A stretch of DNA of 64,000 nucleotides from contig PYSS01000102.1 in NCBI GenBank assembly GCA_003049465.1, forward strand, positions 62,001 to 126,000, written 5' to 3'. This stretch comes from Magnaporthiopsis rhizophila (Eukaryota > Ascomycota > Sordariomycetes > Magnaporthales > Magnaporthaceae). Shown here piece by piece: positions 45,187 to 56,900 of this stretch; position 1 is the stretch's first letter, and the number at the start of each line of letters is the position of its first letter. Under the pieces are notes generated by a model, which searched no databases, was not told where the DNA came from, and worked only from the letters and a program-made list of their open reading frames with translations. The translations under genes were made by a program, and so were the position numbers.

Positions 45187-47213
45187 CTACTCCAGTGGAT
45201 CGCGCCAGGCCCGCTCCTCCATCGCCTTCTCGTACTCCTCATCCGTCTCGAGATCGAAAGGAACGGGCTTGGTGATGGGCACGATAGGGATGCCCGCGGC
45301 CTCGAGCTCCTTGAGGCGCTTCGCCGTCGCCGGCTTGGACCGGTTGATGCTGTACACCTTGATCCTGTGCGCCGACGAGGTGACGTGAAGATCCCAGTTC
45401 CTGTACCGACAATCAGGTCCGGTCAGCAAAAACCCTTGTTCGCAAGGCTGGGCGGGCGAGAAACCTACCAGGCGCTCCTGACATATGTCGGCTGTGTGTT
45501 CATGGCGTTGTCCCACGTCCGCACCACCAGCTCGAGCCAGCCCTCGGCGTCGACGGGGAGGTCCATCTCCCACGTGCGCCAGGCGTGGAAGTACTTGGTG
45601 CTCATCTTCTGGTACGGCACCTCGTACCAGATGGCTGTTAGGCAAGGTAGTCGTTGTCGCCGTCAGTGTACCCTGAATCCTCCGCAACAGTGGATGGTGG
45701 TTCTCATTTTTTTATTTCACGTACCACCGCCATCTCCCGAGACCTCGACCCGCACAGGCCAGTGGCCTCCGCCCGAGTACGCCCAGCCGCACAGCCGGAT
45801 CTTGCCGTCGTGCACGATCTGCTCCATGTTGTTGGGGCTCATGATGGCCGAGCTCACGGGCATGTCCTGGATCGAGAAGCCGTTGCTGTACTTGGCGTTC
45901 TGCTTGCCGACCTGCGACGTGTAGTAGAGGTACTCCTTCATCTGGACGGGTCTGCAGGACAGCGAAATCTCCATGGTCAGTCGGCCTAAGCAAAGCACAG
46001 AAATCCGGCTTGGGACTTGGGACAGGCAGACGAACGCAGGGCTTGGGCGCTTGATGGCCTTGACCTGATACAGCCACTTGCAGCTGCGCGCGCCAATGTA
46101 ACCAAACACGACGACCCGGAGCGGGTAGCCGTGGATCTTGGGCAGCGGCTTGCCGTTCATCTCCCACGCGAGCAGGACCTCGTTGGCCTTGACCTTGCGC
46201 CAGGGCACGCTGACGAGATAGTTTTGCACGTGGCCCTTCTTGAAGTACGTGTCGGCGCCGTAGAACTCGAGGTGCTCGGCCCCGTCGACGAGCCCGCCGC
46301 AGTGCTTGAGCACCTTCTTGAGCGACACCCCCGTCCACCGCGCCGTGCCGATGGCGCCCTCGCCCCAGGGCGCGTTGATCAGCTCGTCGCCGTCCCCGGG
46401 GTACTCGTGGATCTGCTCGATGCGCCGCGTGCCCGAGCACTGCAACGTCGCCACCGTGCTCTGCCGCGGGAACAGGCTCTCGTCCTGCAGCTGCGCCAGC
46501 GTGAGCTGCTTGGGGTTCTTGACCAGGCCCGTGATGTCGAGCGTGAACTTGTCGGCGTCGATGTCGGGGATTCCGCCGTGGTTGCGGACGAAGTGCTGAG
46601 GAGCCAAGGTCAGACATCTGGAGCGAGACACGTAGGACCATCGCTTACATCTTTGTTGGCCGTGATCTCGGTGCTGACCAGGCGATCCTGACAAAGTTTG
46701 TTAGTGAGCCTGCCGCGGCTTTGCGTCGCCGTGGACAAGAACTAACCCTCGGCGGCTCGCCATTGTAGGGAAACTGCAGCACGTGGATCATGTCCTCCGA
46801 CTTCTCCTCCTTCACGACATCCCAGCTATATTCGGGCATCGACGCAAGCCCGCAGGCATAGTGGTACTGCTTGAACCGCTCGCCCGTGAGGATGGGGTTC
46901 GTGTTGGGCAGCGGCTGGAGTTGGAATTCCGGCGGCTGCAAAAAAGAAGATTCATCTGGCGTCAGTTGCCTCGTTTCTGCCACCACAGCAAACCCGAGCC
47001 AGCGCCGGCACTCACGTCAGGGAAGTCGTAGTTCTTCATGATCTCCTTGACCTTCTCCTTCTTTTCGGGGTACTTTTCCCACTCGATGTAACCCCTCCAT
47101 CCTTCCTTCTCCTCCGCGAATTGCGGAAGCTCGCCCTTAGCGCGGAAGGGAATTGCGTTGGGTTCCGAAGGCGCCATGGTGGTTTTGTCCTTCTCGTCTA
47201 CCTTGATGCGCAT
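45187..47213 (-). CDS. Sulfite oxidase-type molybdenum cofactor enzyme, 530 aa, seven exons
   Basis: Exons are 47213-47016, 46935-46747, 46687-46649, 46595-46036, 45951-45725, 45634-45469 and 45400-45187; all introns are GT-AG and in phase. The Moco domain begins near HFVRNHGGIPDID and contains VATLQCSGTRRIEQIHEY (Mo-ligand Cys about residue 195), GAIGTARWTGVSLKKVL and MNGKPLPKIHGYPLRVVV. The dimerisation domain has EYLYYTSQVGKQNAKYSNGF, AIMSPNNMEQIVHDGKIRL, GWAYSGGGHWPVRVEVS and VVRTWDNAMNTQPT. It oxidises sulfite to sulfate. No cytochrome b5 domain is present. The first ~140 residues are an extension with a less familiar sequence. ATG 47177 (MAPSEPN) is an alternative start. The gene is tail-to-head with the F-box pseudogene. 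Confidence 0.93.
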
Positions 47214-50108
47214 TTGAGGGAGAGAGAGCGAGAGGGAGAGAGAGCTCTCGGACCTCAATGCTCTGAGCTCACACCCCATATATGATCCCGCCCCAGCCCC
47301 TCTCCTCCTGCTGCTCGTCCTATCTCCTCATGCAGGCCTCGCCGAAGCCGCCGAGTCTGATCGCCGACACAACGCCGCACGTTACGACATGATATCGACG
47401 CCCAATGGCAAGTGCAGCCGGGCAACCATTTGCGTGTTAGCCCGCATAACCTCAAACTTGGTGGATAAGGGGAAATAACGTCACCGTGATGGTGTGGTGG
47501 CGCATCGTCTGTGTAAGCGTCCACCCTGCCCAAAAAAAAAAAAAAAAAAGGCAGTTTCCTCCAGAGATATTTATGGGTCCACCACCTAATTCAGCCAGTA
47601 AAACCTCCGCCTAGGGGCTACAGAACTGCCATCTTTGTTTGGGCAGCGTGGCGTCCCGTCCCTGGAAGCTCTTGCCCCTCTCTGGTGCTGACTGTTCAAA
47701 TATCCACGCGGCCCGTGATAGGCTCGCTCCCGGCTTGGACGGTCTGGCCCACGGCCAGCAAGTGCACAGCGAGATAGGTAAACAATGGTTGCATCTGCAC
47801 GAACTGACGCACGTTGTTCATTGGCTATCGCCCTCTTTATGCCTATCATTATCGAACTACCGCCGTTCATGCCATCCGGCGGTACGGCATCGTGGGCATC
47901 AGTCACGCACAGCTCGGGTTATTGTCGGTTTCCGCCCTCCGGTAGCAGCTCGGTCTTGACCCCTTGCCATCATGATCTTGATTGTAAACCCCGATGCCCT
48001 TCTTCGATTGCCAGGGAAGCATGGACACGCAATTTCCATCCCCGAATACAACTCGTATTCGAAGAACCACGCGATATAACTCGCTCGAATCCTAGATGGG
48101 AATTGGGAATATGGCGAACAGACTTCAACCAGACGCATGCCTCTCCAATCGTGCCGCTCCCAACAGGGCGGACAGTGGTGGCTACCCGCCCGGACAAGCC
48201 CTAGTCAAGGGTTCTGATCGCTACCACGGAGTTCGACAGTCGTCAAGCGGCTGCAACAGCATGCTATTTATAACGTTGCTTGTTCATTTTACTTGCAGCG
48301 ATTAAACAAGCGGGACGGTTGGGACCTTCCGAGTGCTCCCCATAGTCACCTCAGCTGAGACGTTGGGACGCAGGACAAAGACCGTCAACCAGGATCGCAC
48401 CAATCTATCCAGCACCAAGAATAGCACGAGGCGATCTCGGGCTGTATTAATTGCCACCAATCCCTTCCAATGCCTGTCCAGTAAAGAGCTGGCTCGACAG
48501 GCTCAGCCCGCCGAACCTCAGACGTCTCGCCCTGTTCATTCACCACCTGTACGCACCTATTCCACCGAGATTTCCGCATGCGTGCTCGCCCGTGTGCAGC
48601 AGACCCCAACCGCAGTCGAAAGCAAGCCGGAGACCAGCCACCGCGGCGGGAGGAAATACCCATCAGGTTAGTTCGTGGTGCTGACTAGATTGCCAGGTTT
48701 CCGATCTGTGTTGCTGCTGGCTCGCAATTCAGCCGGGAGAGACGAAAAAAAGCGAGCTGACGCCGAACCGCGGATTCGCTCCTGGCCTTTCTCTCGGCGT
48801 GCACCTCTGCATTGGCATGGCGCACCAAGTCGGCTTTCCCCGCAGGCAATACGACCGTATCAGACCATTCCAGCATTTGCTGTTTCTTTGCGCCATCTCA
48901 CGTTCACCACGGACCCTGTGCGTGTCCCTGGCTCGGACTCAATGATGCTTGGGCAGCGCACCACTGACATTGACTATGACTCCCTTCATACGTAGATAGG
49001 TAGGTGCTTACCTACATAACCTAGGTACCCCTAGAAATCTTGTGGCGGGTAGGGCTCGCCGATGCCGCCGATTAGCAGCCCCGCACAACGTCTCGACCGT
49101 TTGCGATTCCCCGCTTCCCTTTGGCACGATGCTACCAAGATATCCGCTTTGGAGACGGCCAGCATCCACTTCTTCGTGCTCTCGCCGGGAGCAGAAGGCT
49201 TCCAACTATCCTGCCTCTATCTACGGGTTGGAGAAAAACGTGAGGCGCTATATTGAAGCTACCGCATGGAGTCCCCATCCCTGATCTAATACCTGGACGG
49301 CGAGCAAACCACAGACGAATCATCACCATTAGGATATCATCCCCACCTCAATACCCAGGCAAGAACAGATCACCCCGCTTCGACCGACAAGATGTCGTCG
49401 TCCCCCCGCCAGCGTATTCCGCAGGCGGGCTATTTTGGGAACACTGGCTGGCACCTATATTACATTGTTATATGCGTCCCGTCAGACCACGAAAGCGACG
49501 TCTGCGGACATCACAATTCAGCCGGCAGAGAATATTGTCACGTCGTTCCGTGGCTTCGTCCTCGACGCCCCGCACCAATGAAACTGTAATCAAGCGACCT
49601 GTCCTAATCTATCACTTTCAGCTACTCTATTCAGCCTCCCGCATGTGACCGCTGTGGCATGTTCCTCGATCTGGATGCTTGGTCTTTGCCAACTCCATGT
49701 GTACCAGAGGGGAGCTTCCACGAAGCCGTGGACTTTTGAGCTGCGAAATCTGGTTTTCCTGGCCACTCTGGCAGCTCGGAATACGAAGCGAACGCACCTT
49801 CGGCCCACCGCCCGAGGCTAGCTGCAATGGCTGTTCTGGGCGCGTCCTGCAGACATCTTCCGTCGCGCAAATGAGGGTTTTTATGGGTGTTTAGATTGAG
49901 CACCTCACCGCTGGGCCTCGGTTTGGTCCCCGGCCAGTATTGGCATCAGCGATTCCGACACCGGCTTCGTTCGGGGTATAAAGACCGCTGCCTTCTTCCA
50001 AGCCGTCGGAATGCTTCAAAAAGACAGACAGAAGCCTCAAGCAGCACCTCCTAGGATAGCAAACTCCACCCCTCCCGCTCCTCTCCAATCATCTAGCCAA
50101 CCGCCAAG
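47214..50108. other. 2.9-kb intergenic region
   Basis: Holds the sulfite oxidase promoter (right of 47213; a GA repeat at 47219-47243 lies in its leader), an A18 run at 47532-47549 and a CTACCTA/TAGGTAGG palindromic patch at 48990-49030. No gene-quality frame was found. TATAAAG at 49977-49983 belongs to the next gene. Confidence 0.4.
49977..49983 (+). promoter_or_regulatory. TATA box of the Thr-rich secreted protein gene
   Basis: TATAAAG lies about 126 bp before the start codon at 50109, followed by a C-rich leader. Confidence 0.5.
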
Positions 50109-50645
50109 ATGCAACTCATCTCCGCACTGCTTCTGGCGCTCAGTGCCACGTGAGTCCCAGCGCCAACCCCTTGCATTCTCGCGACACAGCCCCTGACACA
50201 TAACCTGTCCACCAGCACGGCGCTGGCGCAGGGGATCACCCTGCAGCCGACGACGATCCGGGGCCCCACGCGGCCGGTGCAGTGCCCCGTCACCGTCACC
50301 GAGACGAGCAAGGTGACGGTCACGTACTCGACCACCTCGGTCCTGACGTCCATCAAGACGGTCACGTACGTCTCGGTCACCACGTCCACGACCACGACCA
50401 CGACCACGTCCAGGCAGACCATCACCACCACCAAGCCCTGCGGGCCCGCCGACAACTGCCCGACGCTGACGTCGACGGCCACGGCCTGCCGGACCTGCCT
50501 GAACCCCGGCTGCACCGACACCGTCATCATCAACCGCCCGGCCGGCTGCACCGGCCCGCTGCCCACGACCAGCATCGACCTGGGCTGCAACGTGCCCAAC
50601 GTGTGCAACAAAATCGGCTGCAAGACGGTGTACGTTGGGATATAG
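50109..50645 (+). CDS. Small secreted Thr-rich, Cys-containing protein, 156 aa
   Basis: Exon 1 (50109-50149) encodes MQLISALLLALSAT. The GTGAGT..CCAG intron joins it to exon 2 (50216-50645) as TTALAQGITLQPTTIRG. The signal peptide is followed by a Thr/Val/Ser-rich stretch (VTVTETSKVTVTYSTTSV, then TTSTTTTTTTSRQTITTTK), a likely O-glycosylated stalk. A Cys-rich end follows with CGPADNCPTLTSTATACRTC, NPGCTDTVIINRPAGCTG, LGCNVPNVCNKIGCKTV and eleven cysteines in all. It could be a cell-wall protein or effector. No known domain is recognised. No GPI tail. Confidence 0.82.
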
Positions 50646-51151
50646 AGCTGCTGTAGCATCTTGTAATTAACAAAGTTGTAACTGGGGCCGTCAGAGGGTG
50701 TTCTGTTGAAGCTGTGAGCGTCTACGCCTGGGGTAGATACCCTGTAGGCATCCCGCCGTGCCCAGCCCGCTGGCCAAGTCGGGATTATGTCGCAGATGGT
50801 GTGGGATACCCCAACGTTGAACAAAATTCTTTGTTGCAGCAACCCTCTTGCTTTCAAACTGCCGCGCGCCTGGAGCTGTGTTCCCTCATGACCCCAGTCG
50901 TTGAACGTTTATTATCCATGTCTCCTTTCTCATCCTGCTCCCTCCTGCGCCTCTTCCAGCAAGCCCTCGAGAGAGCTGTACGGGAGCTCCGCCTCAGCCA
51001 CCCCGGCGACATGCAGCCGCAGCCGCTCCTCCTCTTCCCCGTATCCTTCTTGGTCTCTTCCTTGCGTTCTCTATCGCGTACGGCAGCGCCATTCACGCGT
51101 CTGCTGGGGGAGACTGCTCGCATACTTAGGAAAAGGGGAGTTGTCGAGCAT

Positions 51152-51190
<39 letters not shown>

Positions 51191-53175
51191 GTGAAAATCT
51201 AGAAAATACATGTATTTTGGTTTCACTATAAAACAAGCACATCTCTATTCTGGGCTGCCAAAAAGAAAGGATTTAATTAACAAGCACAACGTTCCTTTGA
51301 GTCGGTCCCAACTTTCCCCAATTGCAGGAGTTTCGCATACCCATCATTTTTGCCATCAAAACGGCTACTTCCGAACCCCCTTTTTGATCGGGCCTCGCTC
51401 GGTCGGACCGAAGCCTCACCCGGAGCCAGTTTGATTTTCTCGGCCTATTTACTCACTGGCTATGATGTCTGGACCGCTGCCAAGGCCGCTTTTAAGGCCG
51501 AGCTTATCGCTGCCTACGATAGGCAGGTTACCGACCTCGTCGCCGACCACGCGACGGCGGTTCGCGAGGAGGAGGAGGGTGATATCCAGGACCGCGCGGC
51601 TGTGGTTCAGCGGCGTCACGCCAGGCTGCGTGAGCGCTTCCGCCACCACATCGCCGGTGTTGCTGCTTAGTTCTTTTGTGGCTGCTTCCGATTATTCCTT
51701 GTCGTTTCGTTGGTGTTGTGCTTTCTGCTTCTTCTGGCGCGTGGCTCCTCCAGGAGTATGTGTTGAAAGAAGGACTCGCATGGTCTCGTCCATATGCCCG
51801 AATGATGTGGGATTCGGCTGTGCTGGACGATTTCACTGCTTCAACAGAAAGCAAATGCCCCGGTCACCATGGCTGTGTCGCCATGTTCGACGCGACCCAA
51901 CTCAGCCAGCATCCCCCGAAGGACCCGTTTCCCGACGACCCCGGTAGTACCCTGCCCGGCTCCTTCCACGAATCCAGCGTAGGCTGTTGACCAGGCTGGC
52001 TCTTAGCCCATGTGGTCGGGGTCGATACAGCAGGGTTTGTGACACCTGTGGGAGGCCACCCAGCGGGCGCCGAGGGCGCCGGACAGGCGGGTGACGGCGA
52101 GGGGATGGGGCGGGCAGGGGGGTGCCCTGGGCGTCGGGGATCCATTTTCGGCCCTTCAGGAGGGCGATGTGGTATACGTAGAAGGGACGGGGGGAGCGTG
52201 CGCCAGCCTTCCACCGCGAAAAAATGACGTGTCCGCGTCGAAACCGAACCGAGAGGCATATCAGTCTCCAGTTGCCGAAGCCGTTGAAGCGAATGTAGAG
52301 CTGATGGTGCCCGTGGAAGGACTTGCTGTGTGGGGTGGCCACAAAAGTAGAGCCAAAAATCTAGAGAGTTGTTCAATGTGCTTGCCTAGGGCTGGTCCCA
52401 GACCACGTGTTTTTTTTTTAACCCCTACCTGTTTTTCCCCATACAAAATAAGCTTGTTCTTCCTCGCGGAAAACACTCCCGGGGTAGCCTTGTCCTTGGG
52501 GTGCAGCCGTTTAAGCAGGTTGGCTTGTTAAAATGATGGGTTTAAAGCTATATTTATTGGGCTTTTAACCAGGGCCAGGAAGCACCTTGCCCGGATTATA
52601 ACCTAAGAAGCAAGGAGTTCTTAAAATCCGTATAAAAAAATTCGCAGTTTGGGACCGTCCCCCAGTTACTTTCATCGGGGTGTTTCCCGTACATACTTTA
52701 CATTAGGTGGGGTGTGGCTATTAAACGACAGGAGTTCTGGCATGTTACCAATTTCCCGTTGGACTTGCTACAAAGGAGTGAAGGGGCCAAGTGACATGCG
52801 GAGCCGGTTATTTCGTTTTTAAAAGAGTTGCTTGAGGCGTCGTAATGCATCGCTTGAAATCACTCGTCGCATACTCCGCGTTAATGCCTCAAGTGGCTGA
52901 GATCAAATGTAATCCAATCAGGAACTGTGCACCAAAACGTGAGACGACCTGGTTAACATTATTTGCTACTGTCAACACCACTAAAAGCTAGGTACCTACC
53001 TACTCAGCGAGGTAGGTAGGTAGCTTAAACTGTAGGTGCTGCGGCAGGATTGTCCGCGTGTTTTTCCGGCTCCGTGCAGCCAGGGAATGTTGTTGGCGCT
53101 GGTGGCTGCCTCCCAACACCGCCCTCTTGTATGCCGCACTCCAACCAGTCAACCAGCCCGATTCCGCGTAACTGT
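50646..53175. other. 2.5-kb intergenic region with an AT-rich island
   Basis: Holds an A34 run at 51153-51186. An open stretch at 51462-51670 (plus) reads YDVWTAAKAAFKAELIAAYD then helical, charged sequence to a TAG; it may be a fragment of a coiled-coil protein. The interval 52500-52990 is clearly richer in A and T than the rest of the window and could be a relic hit by RIP-type mutation. No intact gene is seen. Confidence 0.4.
53007..53032. repeat. GTAG/CTAC short repeat and palindrome
   Basis: GGTACCTACCTACT..GAGGTAGGTAGGTAG forms an imperfect inverted repeat of tetranucleotide units. A similar patch is at 48990-49030. Such patches are common in intergenic DNA of related fungi (general knowledge). 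Confidence 0.6.
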
Positions 53176-53814
53176 TTACAGGTCGCACTTCATCGACTGG
53201 ACCTGCTTCGCGAAGTAGTAGTTGCCCATGTCAGGGATGCGCTGGGCCTTGTGAATGGGACCAAGCGAAGGCTTGTCACAGGCAGGGCCACTAGATTGGA
53301 GTTAGCTTGGAGTAGTTCAACTCGACCAAGGTGGATGATAATAAAACATGTGAGGAGGAACTGGAAAGGCGGGATACGAACGTGAAAAGCGTGCAAGGTC
53401 CACCCTCCAGAACCTCGAACGACTGGGTGTTCTTGCTGAAATCGTCCCAAGCGCCGCCCTTGAGGGAGTCTGTAATTTGACAGGAAAAGTTAGTGATTTT
53501 GTAAAGTATGTTGCAAATTTTTTTTTAGCTCTTCCCCTCGTGAACTTACAGCAGCTTCCTGCGCCCTTGTCGAGGACGGTGACGATGCTTTGGCCAGCGA
53601 AGAGGCGACCCTTGGTGAACCTGATCGTGCTTGTTGAACCCGTGACCTGAGCGCCCGGGTTGGGGTTAAGGAAAGGCTCAGTGTTGCGAATGAGATCAGA
53701 TGTGGGAGCCGCCGGGACGACGGCAGGGGCGGGGACGGCACCCTCGGTCGGTGCCGCCATGACAGCGGGGGCAATAACTCCAGCGAGGAGGACGAAAGAC
53801 TTGGCGGAGACCAT
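53176..53814 (-). CDS. Small secreted protein, effector candidate, 155 aa, three exons
   Basis: Exons are 53814-53550, 53469-53382 and 53290-53176. In-frame GT-AG joins give KGAGSCYSLKGGAWDDFSK and GGPCTLFTGPACDKPSLG. The signal peptide MVSAKSFVLLAGVIAPAVMA is followed by a Pro/Ala-rich segment to about residue 40. A compact domain follows: GSTSTIRFTKGRLFAGQSIV, TVLDKGAGSC, FEVLEGGPCTLF, CDKPSLGPIHKAQRIPD and MGNYYFAKQVQSMKCDL, with four cysteines that could form two disulfides. No known domain is recognised. Small size, secretion and Cys content fit a fungal effector or secreted defence-type protein. A TATA box lies about 145-155 bp upstream. Confidence 0.82.
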
Positions 53815-53958
53815 TTTGAAGGATTGATGGGTGGAGCAAATTTATTGCAATGAACGAACGTGATATCTTATGAAAGTGAACGACAGTATTAAGATATAGC
53901 GATTGTGTGTGTGGCGAAGAGGAGCAAATGTGAAGTGATTTTGCACACAATTGATTGC

Positions 53959-53968
53959 CTTTATATAT
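53959..53968 (-). promoter_or_regulatory. TATA box of the effector-like gene
   Basis: The minus strand reads ATATATAAAG about 150 bp upstream of the start codon at 53814. Confidence 0.5.
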
Positions 53969-56900
53969 CTGTGATGTAAAGCGGGACTGGGTGCAAATAG
54001 CCAAGTCAACGCATTCCCCTGAAGGCCACGGCCGTCCCGTGGCGAAGAGAATAGGGGAAAGGGAAAGGTCCAATGTGGAGTATGGAGCCACGAAACAATG
54101 TTTTACACCTTTCCAGGATTATAAACAAAAATGGAGGCCCTGTTCTTCTCCTTGACGCCGTTGCGGTCAATCCGGCAGAAACTAAGGCCTGGCTCACACG
54201 CTGCAATCCCAAGGGGTCCAACCCGGCGAAAGCGACAAAGGTACTACCACGCCCCGAACGTGGCAAGAGACATGGAATAGCATTTTGCCAACCGAGTCTC
54301 TCCCTCCGGGGGAGCTCTACATTCTGACATCGGACAACCACGAGACCTGACTCTTTCCATGGTTTTTTTTTGTTAGCCGACCTGCCCGGGACGGCCGGAT
54401 AGACTGGCGCTGAAACAAGCACCTCGTGCCAGATGGATGGGCAGCAAATTTCCTGTTTAGCAACATCGGCGCCAAGGGAGGCGTGGAGTTGAAGCAGGAG
54501 CACAGCATCGTGGCCGAGCGGCCAATGCTGTTCCGCTTCGACGGCGGCCTGCGAGCGGTTTGGGCTCCAGGCCTCCCGCGTCACGTGGGGCACGAGCGCT
54601 TCGTCGAGTGGAGAGCCAAGCGGGAGTGATGGTCCGAGGGGGACCGCCGCCAAGCACAGGGAGACAAAGCTCCCAGGCCGCGGATACAAAAATACTCGGC
54701 CTGTCAACTCGATCTGGGGTTGCTTCGTGACAATGCGTCCGATGGTGGAGCCATTACCTAATGGATCTGTTCGCTAGCAACCCCCTTTTTTTTCGGCTTC
54801 TATCAACCTCGACCAAATTCATGTCGCGCAGTCCGTGAAGATGTCCCAAGCACCGAGAAACCGTGCAAATTTACCGCCGATTGAAGCGTAGTAGTAAGCA
54901 GTGAGACGGTGCAAGGGTTTATTAGGTTGCGGCAGAGCGACGACCTCCGTAATTAACCTTCATGCTTCCGTATATAGGCACCTCGCCTGCCTAATCGGGC
55001 AAGGATGGGCCCCACACCACAGTGCTGACCAAATCCGTTTTCATGCGTTGGTTTTCCAACACAAACCCGATCGCGCGTATGCTTACGCCGGTTTGCGGTT
55101 ATTTAATACGGGTAATGCAGCCAAATAGTACGTAATCTCTATACCGTTTGATTAACGGGTGCTGTTGGCCGACGTTGCTAATTGCGTTGAAAAAAAAAAA
55201 GCTTGAGTTTGGGTTGGCAAATGCGTGCAACCCGGGTTTGTTAGGCACTGTGGTGTGGGGGGTTTAACTATGTACGGAGGTCGCCGAGGGAGAACACGAG
55301 GACGTCTTGTGCAACCGCTGACGTCTTGGCAGGTTGGGGTAAGTGGCCGAGGCGACTGCTGGCCAGGCCGAGGATGATGTGGGTGGCGAATCGAACGACC
55401 GGCTTGTTGGTTTCGCGCCAATTTTTAGGGCCTGCACTTTCACGAGCAGCCGCTGGCCTGATCTTGGAAATGATCGGGGTTACGGGGAGGGCCTCGGGAG
55501 GCAAAGAGGGCAAGGCCGGAGAATTGAGGCTTCGGAGCATCGGGGCGAGAGCGGGAAAGGAAACGTGAAAAAAAGATGGTGTGTAAGCCCGGCAGCCACG
55601 ATGCGGGGTGGCGTCATCATTTTGGCAGAAAGCCAATGAGAGGAAGGGCAGCGTTGGCGGCATGGCATGTTTCTTTCTAGCTCGACTTGGCAGGATGAGA
55701 ATTGGCGCAAAAAAAACCCCCCCGTCACGCTAGCGACGCTCCGGTGCCTCGGTCAAGGGCACGTCCTGCTGTTGGCTGGCGCATTCGCCACAAGTCCAGG
55801 GGGTCGGGCATCAACGTTTGGCGCTGGCGTCGAAAAGAAAGAGCGGCAGAGAAAAAAGAAAAAAAAAAGGCCAGTCCATTATCACCTGTTTTTAAGGGAA
55901 ATGCAAATCGCCTCGGTGATCCACCCGGGCTGGCTTGTCCGACACGAAGCCAGGCGGTCGGTGATAAGGCAGGCCCCAGGGAATTCGTTGGAGCCCTGGC
56001 ATTGGCCCGGCGTGTCCGGGCGACCGAGATCTCGCCGCTCACCCCGGCTGACTTGGTGGAGAGAGTTGGTCGACCGGCTGACGCACCTTTCTTTTTTGGC
56101 GTTTGCTCTATCTAGCGTTCCATTGGTTTTGACGACTGTCATCATCCATCGCTCGGGGTTTCAAGGAGCACTTAGCCGTGGTCTCGGATGAGCCTACCGA
56201 GACCGAAAAAGCAAGGTGGTCGGTCGCCTCACACACAGACATCCAGACCCGGCAGGCTGGAGATATCGTTTGTCAATGTTTAATGTCTGCCAGTTATCGA
56301 GGACCATGCAGCCGGCGGGGGCACCGGGGCGCCGCTCGGGGCAGAAGCGGCCCCTTCCCCCTCAGCCCAGCCAGGTCGCATACGGGGCGGCGCTGACTGG
56401 CCAGGGTGGTATTGCTGGCCGCTGACTCGCGGGGGCAGCCAGAGAGCCAGAGTTTAATTTGCCCTTTTGATTGGGGTTGCATGATTGCTTGGAAAGTGGG
56501 TTGTTTGTGCCTCCATCTTTTTTTTTTTTTTTTTTTTTTTTTTTTGTTTGCTGCCGCTCAATTTTGATATTTTGTTGACGGCCCGGGCTGGTGGTAAATG
56601 TCGTCGAAAAAGGGGCTTTAAAAAAATCCATGCAACCTAAGAGATTTCCAAGGTTTGGGCCAAGACGGGAAAGCGCGATTGGCGTGGCGTGCGTCGGGCA
56701 TACGTGATCGGTCAAACTCTCGGCGCACCCGGCACTCGGACTTGCTTCCATCCTTCACACAAGAGCCGCCCGCCGCGGCGATTTGCCCGAGGCAGGGCAG
56801 GCGCGCCCAGTGTCAAGGTGCCAAAAATCGAAAGAACGACCTAACCAAAAACCGACCAGGGTTGGTTTGGCTATCAGAAGTGTGGGGAGACTTGACTTTT

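Noticed and set aside
54432..54629. Plus-strand 66-codon open stretch with coding-like codon use.
   Set aside because: No start, no partner exons and no recognised family. Open stretches of this length occur by chance in GC-rich DNA.
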